The notes beneath the pieces were generated by a model. It was not told where the DNA came from, did no database searches, and was given only the letters and a program-made list of their open reading frames with translations. Position numbers and translations under genes: made by a program. Source: Pedobacter paludis (lineage in GTDB: Bacteria; Bacteroidota; Bacteroidia; Sphingobacteriales; Sphingobacteriaceae). From it: 64,000 nt of DNA. This document shows positions 9,091-16,211 of this stretch, in pieces. The stretch is taken from positions 124,001 through 188,000 of the forward strand of contig NZ_QGNY01000004.1 in the NCBI RefSeq assembly GCF_003173575.1, in the 5' to 3' direction. Numbering within the stretch: position 1 is the first letter of the stretch; the number at the start of each line of letters is the position of its first letter.

Positions 9091-10044
9091 TTAATCGACA
9101 AAGCTGTTATAATATACCCTCATCATATCTTTCTTTTGATACAGTTCATCTGCATTTTCGTTCGTTAAACTCCCCTTTTCGGCACCTTGACGCATAATCT
9201 TTCTTGCAGAGGCCAGAAAATCGGTAACACTATTGTTAAAATCCCCAAAAGATTTAGCCTTATAAGAATTTTCTGAATCGCTTGGAAAACTCATAGCGAT
9301 ATGCTTTTTATTCTGAGCATCTAGCGCATCATAAGCTTTTTTGATCTCACTTTCACCCTTTTTATAATCTTTGGCATGTTTGCCCATTAAAGCGATCAAA
9401 GCTGCCGCTGCTTGGGTATCGTCCTTTAAGGCGTAAATAAATTCTTTTAAAGGATGTGTTTTCAAAATAACACGTTCTGCATCATCGCCGATAACTTGTA
9501 GTTTATTTAAAATCTCATCATTAACTGCATAATACTTTTTTCCCTGGCTATAAATTGAATCCAAAAGCTTAAAGCCATTTACACTTTTATCATCCTTAAA
9601 ATCTTCAGCTTTTATATAATCGGTTAACGTTTTGTAGGTATCGTTTATTGATTTATAAGATTCGTTTAACAATTTAATTTTTCCCTTGAAAAAATTAACA
9701 TCATCCCTATTTAGAGCGCTTGGCGGAGTTTCTGGCTTAATTTTAGAAAAATTTACCCTTCCAAAATCTGTCAATCTCATTAGGCCGGTAAATGCAAATC
9801 GATCGGTTGGATTTTTTAATCCCTTAGCAATGGTTTCGAGGTTATCGTCCATACTTTTAAGGCTCCTATCATTTTTGTCTGTTAGATTAAGAACGATATT
9901 ATGATATTCGATAATTTCGTTTGCATCATCTTTACTAGCGTCAGCATATTCTGTTTTGGTCTTGTCAGTATTTTTATCGCCGCCATTACATGCCATCAAC
10001 GATAAAATAGATACAAATGCGATAGATTTAATTAATAGATTCAT
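9091..10044 (-). CDS. DUF3829-like lipoprotein
   Basis: 317 residues with a lipoprotein signal ending in a lipobox (SLMAC, Cys19). The remainder is largely helical and Lys/Asp-rich (repeated YK, DKSV and LNESYKSINDTYKTL-type heptads), resembling the DUF3829 (YiiG-like) family. It is likely anchored to a membrane facing the periplasm; function unknown. It is monocistronic, convergent with dnaJ and separated from the upstream ppx gene by 257 bp of AT-rich DNA. Confidence 0.75.
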   Translation of the reverse strand: MNLLIKSIAFVSILSLMACNGGDKNTDKTKTEYADASKDDANEIIEYHNIVLNLTDKNDRSLKSMDDNLETIAKGLKNPTDRFAFTGLMRLTDFGRVNFSKIKPETPPSALNRDDVNFFKGKIKLLNESYKSINDTYKTLTDYIKAEDFKDDKSVNGFKLLDSIYSQGKKYYAVNDEILNKLQVIGDDAERVILKTHPLKEFIYALKDDTQAAAALIALMGKHAKDYKKGESEIKKAYDALDAQNKKHIAMSFPSDSENSYKAKSFGDFNNSVTDFLASARKIMRQGAEKGSLTNENADELYQKKDMMRVYYNSFVD

Positions 10045-10301
10045 TTTAATAATTTTAATTTCTGGTTTGTTAATTTAATGTTGACTTTCAGAGATTAAAA
10101 ACTATAACAAAAGGAATTTTTAGAAGAATATACGTTAAACCTAATATTTTATTCGTGATTAACAAAATGGATTTTATTTTTTATATCATCTCAAAAAATA
10201 TATTCCAACCATTAAAAACAGAATAGACATTATTTAGTTACTTCTTCATAAATTTTTAATATATATATCTTTTTGCCTAGTTTGCAATATAAATTTAGCT
10301 T

Positions 10302-11222
10302 ATGCGCATTGCCGTTATCGATTTAGGAACCAATACTTTTCATTTATTAATCGCTGAAACTAATGGCGAGCAATTTGAAATTCTTTATAAAACCAATGTT
10401 CCGGTAAAATTGGGTGAAGGCCGAATAAATGAAAATATAATTATTCCAGCTGCTTTTGAAAGAGGCATCAACACGCTAAAAGACTTTAACCAAACGATTA
10501 TAAGTTATAAAGTAGATGAAGTAAAAGCAACAGCAACATCTGCTGTTAGAAGTGCTGAAAACGGAAAAGATTTTGTAAAGGCGGCCAAAGAAGTAGCAGG
10601 CATAGAAATTGAAACCATTACCGGGGATGAAGAAGCTAAACTGATCTACGAAGGTGTTAAATTAAGTGGGGCCATACAAGAGAAATGCCTAATCATGGAT
10701 ATTGGTGGTGGAAGTGTAGAGTTTATTCTTTGCGATGTAGAAAAGCTAATCTGGAAGAAAAGTTATAATATCGGCGCAGCGAGATTAATGCAACAGTTTT
10801 TTAAATCTGATCCCATCTCGGATGAAGATAAAAATGAGATTTTAAATCATATTCAAAATCAGTTAAGCGACTTATTCGAGATCTGCGAAACGCATCAGCC
10901 TCAAAAACTAATTGGTTCTGCGGGTGCTTTTGAAACTTTCGCCGAATTGATTATTCAACGAAAGACCTTGAACATTGACATTAAAACAGCTAAAACCTAC
11001 GAGTTTGATTTTGATGATTACATTGACACAACCATAAATCTAATCAACGCAACGCACGATGAAAGAATGAAAATGCCCGGTATGATTCCTTTACGGGTAG
11101 ATATGATTGTTATTGCGGCCTTAATTACAAATTACGTTATGGGCCGATTAAAACTCAATAAATTGGCCTTATCAACGTATGATTTAAAAATGGGTGTTTT
11201 GGCAAATCTAATGATACATTAG
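10302..11222 (+). CDS. Ppx/GppA phosphatase family protein (exopolyphosphatase-like)
   Basis: 306 residues of the ASKHA fold, covering only the Ppx/GppA core without the C-terminal HD-like domain of E. coli Ppx/GppA. It has phosphate loop 1 AVIDLGTNTFHLL (4-16), the TSAVRSAENG segment, phosphate loop 2 MDIGGGSVEF (~132-141) and SAGAFET. It is predicted to hydrolyse polyphosphate and/or pppGpp; substrate choice cannot be read from sequence. Its stop overlaps the stop of the convergent gene by 3 bp. Confidence 0.9.
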   Translation: MRIAVIDLGTNTFHLLIAETNGEQFEILYKTNVPVKLGEGRINENIIIPAAFERGINTLKDFNQTIISYKVDEVKATATSAVRSAENGKDFVKAAKEVAGIEIETITGDEEAKLIYEGVKLSGAIQEKCLIMDIGGGSVEFILCDVEKLIWKKSYNIGAARLMQQFFKSDPISDEDKNEILNHIQNQLSDLFEICETHQPQKLIGSAGAFETFAELIIQRKTLNIDIKTAKTYEFDFDDYIDTTINLINATHDERMKMPGMIPLRVDMIVIAALITNYVMGRLKLNKLALSTYDLKMGVLANLMIH

Positions 11223-11890
11223 CTTCTAGGCTTAGCGATTATTACACCCATTATCATTGGCTTTTGAATTAATAGAACTAAATTATCTTGCTTTTCTCTT
11301 GTATAATTAACAATCAATTCTGCAGAAAATCTTGCACTATCTACGTATAAAAAATTATTTTTCGGATCAAATCCCTGATCAAGCTTTATTTCGTAACGGC
11401 CATTTTTATCTGTTAGGGCAAAAGCCTTGGTATTATCAATAACCAACCTAATTCCAGCCATTGGCCTTTTATTGGCATCCAAAACATATCCATAAATCCT
11501 TTTTACAGTTATAGGCTTTAAATCGACCTTTGTATCATTAAATTTCTTTTCTATAGCTATTGGATATTTTACAACTGAGGCATTTGCATCTGAAACAAAA
11601 ATGCTTGCTCCTATAGCCAAAACGCCAAAATATTTCATCCAGCTTCTGCCAGTATGCATAACCATTAAATGATAATTAAGCTGATTTAACTGAGACTGGC
11701 TCATTCGGCCACAAACCGTTGAACTTGAATTTGAGATTAACTTGATTATATCCGTATTACTATAATCCGAGAAATCGATTACAGCCTTGTTACAAGATAA
11801 ACAGAAATTATATCCATCTCCTTTTTCCATTAAGTCCCAATCTTGTTTACAAGGTTCGGCAATTGTAATTTCCATGGCTTTTGTCTTCAT
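11219..11890 (-). CDS. Membrane protein with N-terminal Cys motif and carboxypeptidase-regulatory-like (Ig-fold) domain
   Basis: 223 residues. The N-terminal ~75 residues are soluble and contain FCLSCNKAVIDFSDYS and a later TVCGRMSQSQL, a pattern common in small Bacteroidota proteins that precede a transmembrane segment. One hydrophobic segment (~86-104, YFGVLAIGASIFVS) is followed by a beta-sandwich of the CarboxypepD_reg-like type (~130-205: RIYGYVLDANKRPMAGIRL...). Function unknown; an envelope regulatory or carrier role is inference. The 3' end overlaps ppx on the opposite strand. Confidence 0.65.
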   Translation of the reverse strand: MKTKAMEITIAEPCKQDWDLMEKGDGYNFCLSCNKAVIDFSDYSNTDIIKLISNSSSTVCGRMSQSQLNQLNYHLMVMHTGRSWMKYFGVLAIGASIFVSDANASVVKYPIAIEKKFNDTKVDLKPITVKRIYGYVLDANKRPMAGIRLVIDNTKAFALTDKNGRYEIKLDQGFDPKNNFLYVDSARFSAELIVNYTREKQDNLVLLIQKPMIMGVIIAKPRS

Positions 11891-11949
11891 TTTTAGTTTA
11901 TTTTAAATTAGGATGAAGAACAATATGGGATTCCATAAAAGAAAAATCT

Positions 11950-12525
11950 TTACACCAGTTTTATTAACTCGTTATAAAGTTTTTCTGTTGGCAAACCCAT
12001 AACATTGGTATAAGAGCCTTCTATTCGTTGCACAACTACAATTCCCCACCAATCTTGTACGCCATAGCTCCCAGCCTTATCATAAGGTTTATAATTGTCT
12101 ATGTAGAAATCGATTTCTTCATGGCTTACTGCTTTACAATACACTTCGGTTCGATCGTAGAATGAATGGATGAGATTTCCTTTTACAATTGTAACACCAG
12201 TGTAAACCTCATGTTTGCTGCCCGAAAGTTTCCTCAACATTTCCTGCGCATGCGCCCTATCTTCTGGTTTGCCTAAAATTTCTCCATTTAAGGCAACTAT
12301 AGTATCTGCAGTAATTACAATTTCTCCATTTTTACCATCAAAAGCTTTTGCCTTTTTTTCTGAGATATAAACAGCTATTTCTGCAGGACTTAAACCATCA
12401 GGGTAACTCTCATCAACATCCTTAAGTTCTACCTTAAAATTTAAGCCCATCAAGGTTAAAAGTTCTTGCCTACGAGGCGATTTTGAGGCAAGTATTATTG
12501 GTGTATTGGCTAATATAATCGTCAT
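11950..12525 (-). CDS. maf: Maf family nucleoside triphosphate pyrophosphatase
   Basis: 191-residue Maf protein. It has the N-terminal substrate-binding motif ILASKSPRRQELL (11-23), the ITADTIVALNGEILGKP block (~70-86), a conserved KLSGSKHEVYTGV segment and SYGVQDWWGIVVVQRIEGSYTNVMGLP split across the C-terminal third. Maf enzymes hydrolyse dTTP/UTP or modified NTPs to monophosphates as house-cleaning. It lies downstream of the Spy-like gene on the same strand but behind a terminator hairpin. Confidence 0.93.
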   Translation of the reverse strand: MTIILANTPIILASKSPRRQELLTLMGLNFKVELKDVDESYPDGLSPAEIAVYISEKKAKAFDGKNGEIVITADTIVALNGEILGKPEDRAHAQEMLRKLSGSKHEVYTGVTIVKGNLIHSFYDRTEVYCKAVSHEEIDFYIDNYKPYDKAGSYGVQDWWGIVVVQRIEGSYTNVMGLPTEKLYNELIKLV

Positions 12526-12542
12526 AATTGGCTAAAATAATA

Positions 12543-12564
12543 AAAGCGGCCGATAAGCCGCTTT
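12543..12564 (-). terminator. Intrinsic terminator of the Spy-like gene
   Basis: An 8-bp GC-rich stem, AAAGCGGC / GCCGCTTT, with a 6-nt loop. Read on the minus strand it is followed by TTTTATTATTTT. It separates the Spy-like gene from maf. Confidence 0.75.
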
Positions 12565-12588
12565 CATAAAATTATTTCTGGTTAAAAA

Positions 12589-12993
12589 CTAATTGTTTCC
12601 ACCACCTTGGCGATCCTGCATACGTTTTTGCATTTCAGCTCGCTGCTCATCTTGCCAGGTTTTATATGCTTTTTTCTGATCTTCTGTTAAAACTGCATTT
12701 ATTTTAACATCATTATCAGTACGCATTTTCTGCATTTTTTCTCTCATCGCATCTCTATCCCCACCTTGCATTTCATCACGCATTTTTTTCATTGCTTCAG
12801 CTTGCTCAGTGAAAACAACTGTTAGTTTTGTTTTTTGGTCATCACTTAGCTTTAACTTTTCATCTAATTGTTTTACTCTGTCTTCAGGTTTCATCATCAT
12901 TCCGCCCCTACCTGGACCACCACCTTGTTGTTGTGCATTCGCATAAGTTATTACCGAGAACAACAATGCGCAAATCATCATTAATTTTTTCAT
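12589..12993 (-). CDS. Small periplasmic Spy/CpxP-like helical protein
   Basis: 134 residues with a signal peptide (1-20, ending YANAQ), a Gly/Met-rich linker (GGGPGRGGMMM) and two helical hairpins carrying LTxxQ-like elements (LKLSDDQKTKL and NAVLTEDQKKAYK), followed by a QR/Met-rich tail. This is the pattern of Spy/CpxP-type proteins (LTXXQ family; Bacteroidota DUF4890), which act as ATP-independent periplasmic chaperones or metal-stress sensors. Specific function is inference. It is monocistronic with its own terminator. Confidence 0.7.
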   Translation of the reverse strand: MKKLMMICALLFSVITYANAQQQGGGPGRGGMMMKPEDRVKQLDEKLKLSDDQKTKLTVVFTEQAEAMKKMRDEMQGGDRDAMREKMQKMRTDNDVKINAVLTEDQKKAYKTWQDEQRAEMQKRMQDRQGGGNN

Positions 12994-13094
12994 GTTTTTG
13001 TTGAATTTTTAGATAAGTTTGAATACAAATCAACTTAAAAGTTTAATCAGTTGATGTAACTTCACTGCTGCAATTTTAAAATAAATTAAATAGA

Positions 13095-13925
13095 TTAATC
13101 TTTTAATAAAAGTACTGGAATATGAGATTTGATGGTTAACCGATGTGAAACACTTTCATGTAATAAACTTTCGAAGAAGCTATATTTTTTGGGCAGAGCA
13201 ATTATAATTTGAGCTTCTTCTGCTTTCGCAAATTGAACAATTCCTTTTATCGTATCAGGATGATCTGAATAGTGGTAGGAAGGCGAAAAATCCCTAAGCA
13301 TTTCATGCAGGAAATGATCTTCATTAGAATTTATTTTTTCGCCAGAATTGATATTTAAGACTAGTAATTCCAAAGCGTGCTTACTCAAAATATTTTTAAG
13401 TGCATTCATTGGGATAACCTCTTTTACTTTTTTAAAATCGCAGGCTAAAATTGCTTTTCTAATGGATTGATACTGCGCTTTTGGTGGAACAACCAAAACG
13501 GGTACCGGGCTCGATTTGGAAATTTTAATGGCATTTGAACCAATATCACTTTCATCTTTAGCTTTTTTGCCATTGCTCCCGATAATAATTAAATCTATAG
13601 GCTGGCGATTCACAATCTCAATGATAGACCTTAAAATTGTTTCCCTAGATAATGAAACTTCTATATCGGCTTCCGGATTAATTTCCAGCAGCTTATTTTT
13701 TAACTGGTCTAATGCTTCCCTCCTTTTAACAACCTCTTCGGCAATGCGATCATCAGTTGTTACCAACAAATCGGGTGTAGGCAAAAGCATTTCATAATCA
13801 GAAACATAATACGCATTTAATAGAATAATTTTAGAATCCTTCATCGCCCAACTTAATCGGGCGGCGTATTTTGCGGCATGGTTCGCTGTTTTAGAAAAAT
13901 CTACTGGTACAAGATAAGTGCTCAT
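13095..13925 (-). CDS. Tandem-domain universal stress protein
   Basis: 276 residues made of two Usp domains (~1-145 and ~150-276). The first keeps an ATP-binding-like signature near its end (IIGSNGKKAKDESDIGSNAIKI, then PVPVLVVPP), although it lacks the canonical G-2x-G-9x-G spacing. The second is degenerate (IIIALPKKYSFFESLLHESVS). It is likely a cytoplasmic stress protein. Its start lies 24 bp from a perfect 44-bp palindrome (13949-13992) that probably controls it. It is followed by ~100 bp of AT-rich sequence before the Spy-like gene. Confidence 0.88.
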   Translation of the reverse strand: MSTYLVPVDFSKTANHAAKYAARLSWAMKDSKIILLNAYYVSDYEMLLPTPDLLVTTDDRIAEEVVKRREALDQLKNKLLEINPEADIEVSLSRETILRSIIEIVNRQPIDLIIIGSNGKKAKDESDIGSNAIKISKSSPVPVLVVPPKAQYQSIRKAILACDFKKVKEVIPMNALKNILSKHALELLVLNINSGEKINSNEDHFLHEMLRDFSPSYHYSDHPDTIKGIVQFAKAEEAQIIIALPKKYSFFESLLHESVSHRLTIKSHIPVLLLKD

Positions 13926-13948
13926 ATAAATACAATTTACAAAAATTA

Positions 13949-13992
13949 TTACATTTAAAATTAATCAATCGATTGATTAATTTTAAATGTAA
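13949..13992. promoter_or_regulatory. Perfect 44-bp palindrome upstream of the tandem usp gene
   Basis: Both 22-nt arms (13949-13970 and 13971-13992) are exact reverse complements with no loop; the core is TTAATCAATCGATTGATTAA. It lies between the end of the kdsC-like gene (14077) and the usp start (13925), 24-67 bp upstream of the usp ATG. It may be a dimeric-repressor operator (the core has the shape of TetR-type sites) or a terminator of the preceding gene. A loopless, AT-only-flanked palindrome argues for the operator. Confidence 0.7.
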
Positions 13993-14076
13993 ATTTCGGC
14001 GATAAACTTAATTATTACAAATTTTTAATGTCTTAAAATTATAATCTTATTGAAAAGACAGCACAACCGAAATATG

Positions 14077-14604
14077 CTATTTCCCGGAATCGGAAGCATT
14101 GGGGCGTGTATCGTGCCACTTATCCTGCACTTTCATTACTTTTTCAATAATGTCCCGTACGGCAGTTTTTCCTCCAGGGTAAGGAGATACAAATTTTGAA
14201 ATGGCTTTTATTTCTTCAACCGCATCAGCCGGGCAAGTTGGCAAACCTACCAGTTTCATAACATTTAGGTCTGGAATATCATCTCCCATGTAGAGTACTT
14301 CATCAGCAAGGATATTTTTATTAATAAGGTATTGTTTAAAAATATCTACTTTATCTCCAGCACCTAAATAAACATCACTAATACCTAAATTACTAAAACG
14401 CCTGGCCATTGCAACACCATTCCCGCCAGAAATTATGCAGATATTATAGCCCTTTTTAACTGCCAATTGCATTGCATAACCATCTTTGATGTTAAAAGTA
14501 CGTAAACCCTCACCATTATCCGTAATTTGAATACTGCCATCGGTTAATACACCATCAACATCAAAAATGAAGGTAGAAATGTCTTTTAACTTTTGTAGGA
14601 ACAT
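14077..14604 (-). CDS. kdsC: KdsC-like HAD phosphatase (3-deoxy-D-manno-octulosonate 8-phosphate phosphatase)
   Basis: 175-residue C0-type HAD hydrolase without a cap domain, the KdsC length. It has motif I DVDGVLTDGS (~16-25), motif II ISGGNG, and motif III/IV with Lys and GDDIPDLNVM, then the family-typical GLPTCPADAVEEIK and SPYPGGKTAVRD segments. KdsC dephosphorylates KDO-8-P on the way to the inner core of lipopolysaccharide. No other kds gene is adjacent. The homologous NeuA/phosphatase-type HADs are the main alternative. Confidence 0.87.
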   Translation of the reverse strand: MFLQKLKDISTFIFDVDGVLTDGSIQITDNGEGLRTFNIKDGYAMQLAVKKGYNICIISGGNGVAMARRFSNLGISDVYLGAGDKVDIFKQYLINKNILADEVLYMGDDIPDLNVMKLVGLPTCPADAVEEIKAISKFVSPYPGGKTAVRDIIEKVMKVQDKWHDTRPNASDSGK

Positions 14605-14702
14605 ATAGGAGTTGAGGGTTAAAAGTTAAAGTGGAAAGTTAAAGGTTAAAAGGGTAAAGAAATGTGCATCCAAACCTTTAACTGGCAACTCACAACTGAT
14701 AC

Positions 14703-14948
14703 TTAATCTTGATTATCTCTCCACTCGTAGCACCAAGCAGTTTGAATCTGTTCCAGATGGCCTTCGCTACTTTCTTCACGGGTACCCTTAAAGTTTGGCA
14801 ATTCTAATACCCATTCCAACAATTCGGTAAAACGAATTCTGTAAATTTTGGTTTCGGTGAAGTCATCACCAAATTTCTCATACAAAGACATCGCGATATC
14901 TTCATAATCATTCCAATAAAAGGGTAAAGCAAATTTATCGTTATTCAT
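14703..14948 (-). CDS. iscX: IscX-like Fe-S assembly protein
   Basis: 81-residue acidic protein matching IscX (YfhJ) in layout: WNDYEDIAMSLYEKFGD (E. coli WTDSREIGEALYD), the IRFTELLEWVLELPNF block (E. coli VRFTDMHQWICDLEDF) and a C-terminal EQIQTAWCYEW (E. coli EAILLVWLDE). IscX binds IscS and modulates iron delivery or cysteine desulfurase activity. It lies 81 bp downstream of the ISC-type [2Fe-2S] ferredoxin on the same strand, as in proteobacterial isc operons. hscA is ~22.6 kb away in this window. Confidence 0.9.
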   Translation of the reverse strand: MNNDKFALPFYWNDYEDIAMSLYEKFGDDFTETKIYRIRFTELLEWVLELPNFKGTREESSEGHLEQIQTAWCYEWRDNQD

Positions 14949-15029
14949 GTTGTTTTGTTAATGTTGTAATTTGAAATTAGTTAAAATCTCGACCCAAGCC
15001 TCTGACTTCGGTCTACAGGCTTCGGACTT

Positions 15030-15362
15030 TTAATGTCCCATAAAACCCGATTGATCTGGAATAGTTACCTCAATATCGCCGTTAATAACCACGCATTGAC
15101 AGCCTAAACGAGAAGTAATTCTCGGGCGGACAGCTCTATCTATAAAGTCTTCTTCTTTATCAGAAATCTCTTCAATGTTATCCATGCCTTTGGTTACGTA
15201 TACATGGCAGGTACTACAACCACAAACTCCACCACAATTGTGCTGAAGATCAATTCCGTTATCCAGACAAACATCCAAAACAGATTCTCCTGCTGCTATA
15301 GGCAATTCTATAGATTCGTGATCTGCTTCTTCAAAAGTTATTTTTAATTTATAAATGCTCAT
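15030..15362 (-). CDS. fdx: ISC-type [2Fe-2S] ferredoxin
   Basis: 110 residues of adrenodoxin-type ferredoxin. Ligands Cys43, Cys49, Cys52 and Cys88 follow the C-x5-C-x2-C ... C pattern. The acidic helix region (DNIEEISDKEEDFIDRA) is the usual partner interaction site, and the conserved RPRITSRLGCQC end is present. In the ISC pathway Fdx donates electrons for cluster assembly on IscU. It sits directly upstream of iscX. A TACTTTTG box on the minus strand (15373-15380) lies 10 bp before the ATG. Confidence 0.93.
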   Translation of the reverse strand: MSIYKLKITFEEADHESIELPIAAGESVLDVCLDNGIDLQHNCGGVCGCSTCHVYVTKGMDNIEEISDKEEDFIDRAVRPRITSRLGCQCVVINGDIEVTIPDQSGFMGH

Positions 15363-15372
15363 AATTATGTTG

Positions 15373-15380
15373 CAAAAGTA
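15373..15380 (-). promoter_or_regulatory. -7 element of fdx-iscX
   Basis: TACTTTTG on the minus strand matches TAnnTTTG and is positioned 10 bp before the fdx start codon, implying a very short leader. A second TTTTG 6 bp further upstream is too close to be a normal -33 box. Confidence 0.45.
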
Positions 15381-15405
15381 ATAAGCAAAAGCGTAAAATA
15401 AACTA

Positions 15406-16167
15406 TTAGTAAGTTAATTTAATGCTACTACTTAATGTTTGATAAATTTCCTGCAATTCAGGCAGGTCTGCCAGCATACTTAAATGCTTGTTTATGGTAA
15501 TCTCATCTTTACGTACCGCAGGGCCGGTCTGCACATTTTCAGGCAGGTTAACCATTACTTTATCAGCAGTTTCAGCAATTAATGGCCTTATAATTTCAAA
15601 GTCCAGATTGTTTTTTTCTAACAACTGATTGGCCAGTGTGTAAAGGTGATTGGTAAAGTTACAAGCAAAAACGGCTGCTAAATGCAAAACCTTGCGTTTT
15701 TCGCCATCAAGTTGATAAACTTGATTACTCAATTTATTTGCCAGTAGATTTAATATTTCAAAGTTAGCTTCAGAGTTTGCTTCGAGACAAAGTGGAATAT
15801 TGTTGAATGAAATCTCTTTATGTTTCGAAAAAGTTTGCAGTGGATAAAAAACTCCTGTATTCTTTAGTGTAGAAGATAAAGTTTCCAAATCTGTTGTACC
15901 TGATGTATGAACGACCAAGCCATCAACATCTTTTAAACCTGTTGCAACAGTTGCAATTGCATCATCCTTAACACATACAACATAAAAATCTGCATCGCCG
16001 ATAACCTGCTCTAAATGGTTAACGGAAGAAGCCTGCAATTCATCTGCCAATAGTTTGGCGTGTTCTAAATTCGGGCTATAAACCTGCACTACATCTTCAC
16101 CTATAGCTTTTAAGGCCTTAGACAAATGTGTTGCAACGTTTCCCGAACCTAATATTGCAATTTTCAT
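15406..16167 (-). CDS. DUF2520 Rossmann-like NAD(P)-binding protein
   Basis: 253 residues. The N-terminal Rossmann fold has GSGNVATHLSKAL (7-19). VVHTSGTTDLETL and VFYPLQTFSK follow, and the helical C-terminal DUF2520 domain begins near residue 130 (AVFACNFTNHLYTLANQLL). The architecture resembles F420-dependent NADP oxidoreductases and ProC/PanE-like reductases, but the substrate is unknown. It lies 44 bp downstream of ccmF on the same strand, so it may be transcribed with the cytochrome maturation genes, although its function need not be related. Confidence 0.85.
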   Translation of the reverse strand: MKIAILGSGNVATHLSKALKAIGEDVVQVYSPNLEHAKLLADELQASSVNHLEQVIGDADFYVVCVKDDAIATVATGLKDVDGLVVHTSGTTDLETLSSTLKNTGVFYPLQTFSKHKEISFNNIPLCLEANSEANFEILNLLANKLSNQVYQLDGEKRKVLHLAAVFACNFTNHLYTLANQLLEKNNLDFEIIRPLIAETADKVMVNLPENVQTGPAVRKDEITINKHLSMLADLPELQEIYQTLSSSIKLTY

Positions 16168-16211
16168 TTATTAAAATTTTTCAGCAGCGACAAAACTTAA
16201 CGCCCATGTAC

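Noticed and set aside
14612..14700. Short gene in the AAGTTAAAGTGGAAAG-rich gap between kdsC and iscX
   Set aside because: Low-complexity purine-rich sequence with no codon structure; similar sequence occurs before pyrC at 31980-32015.
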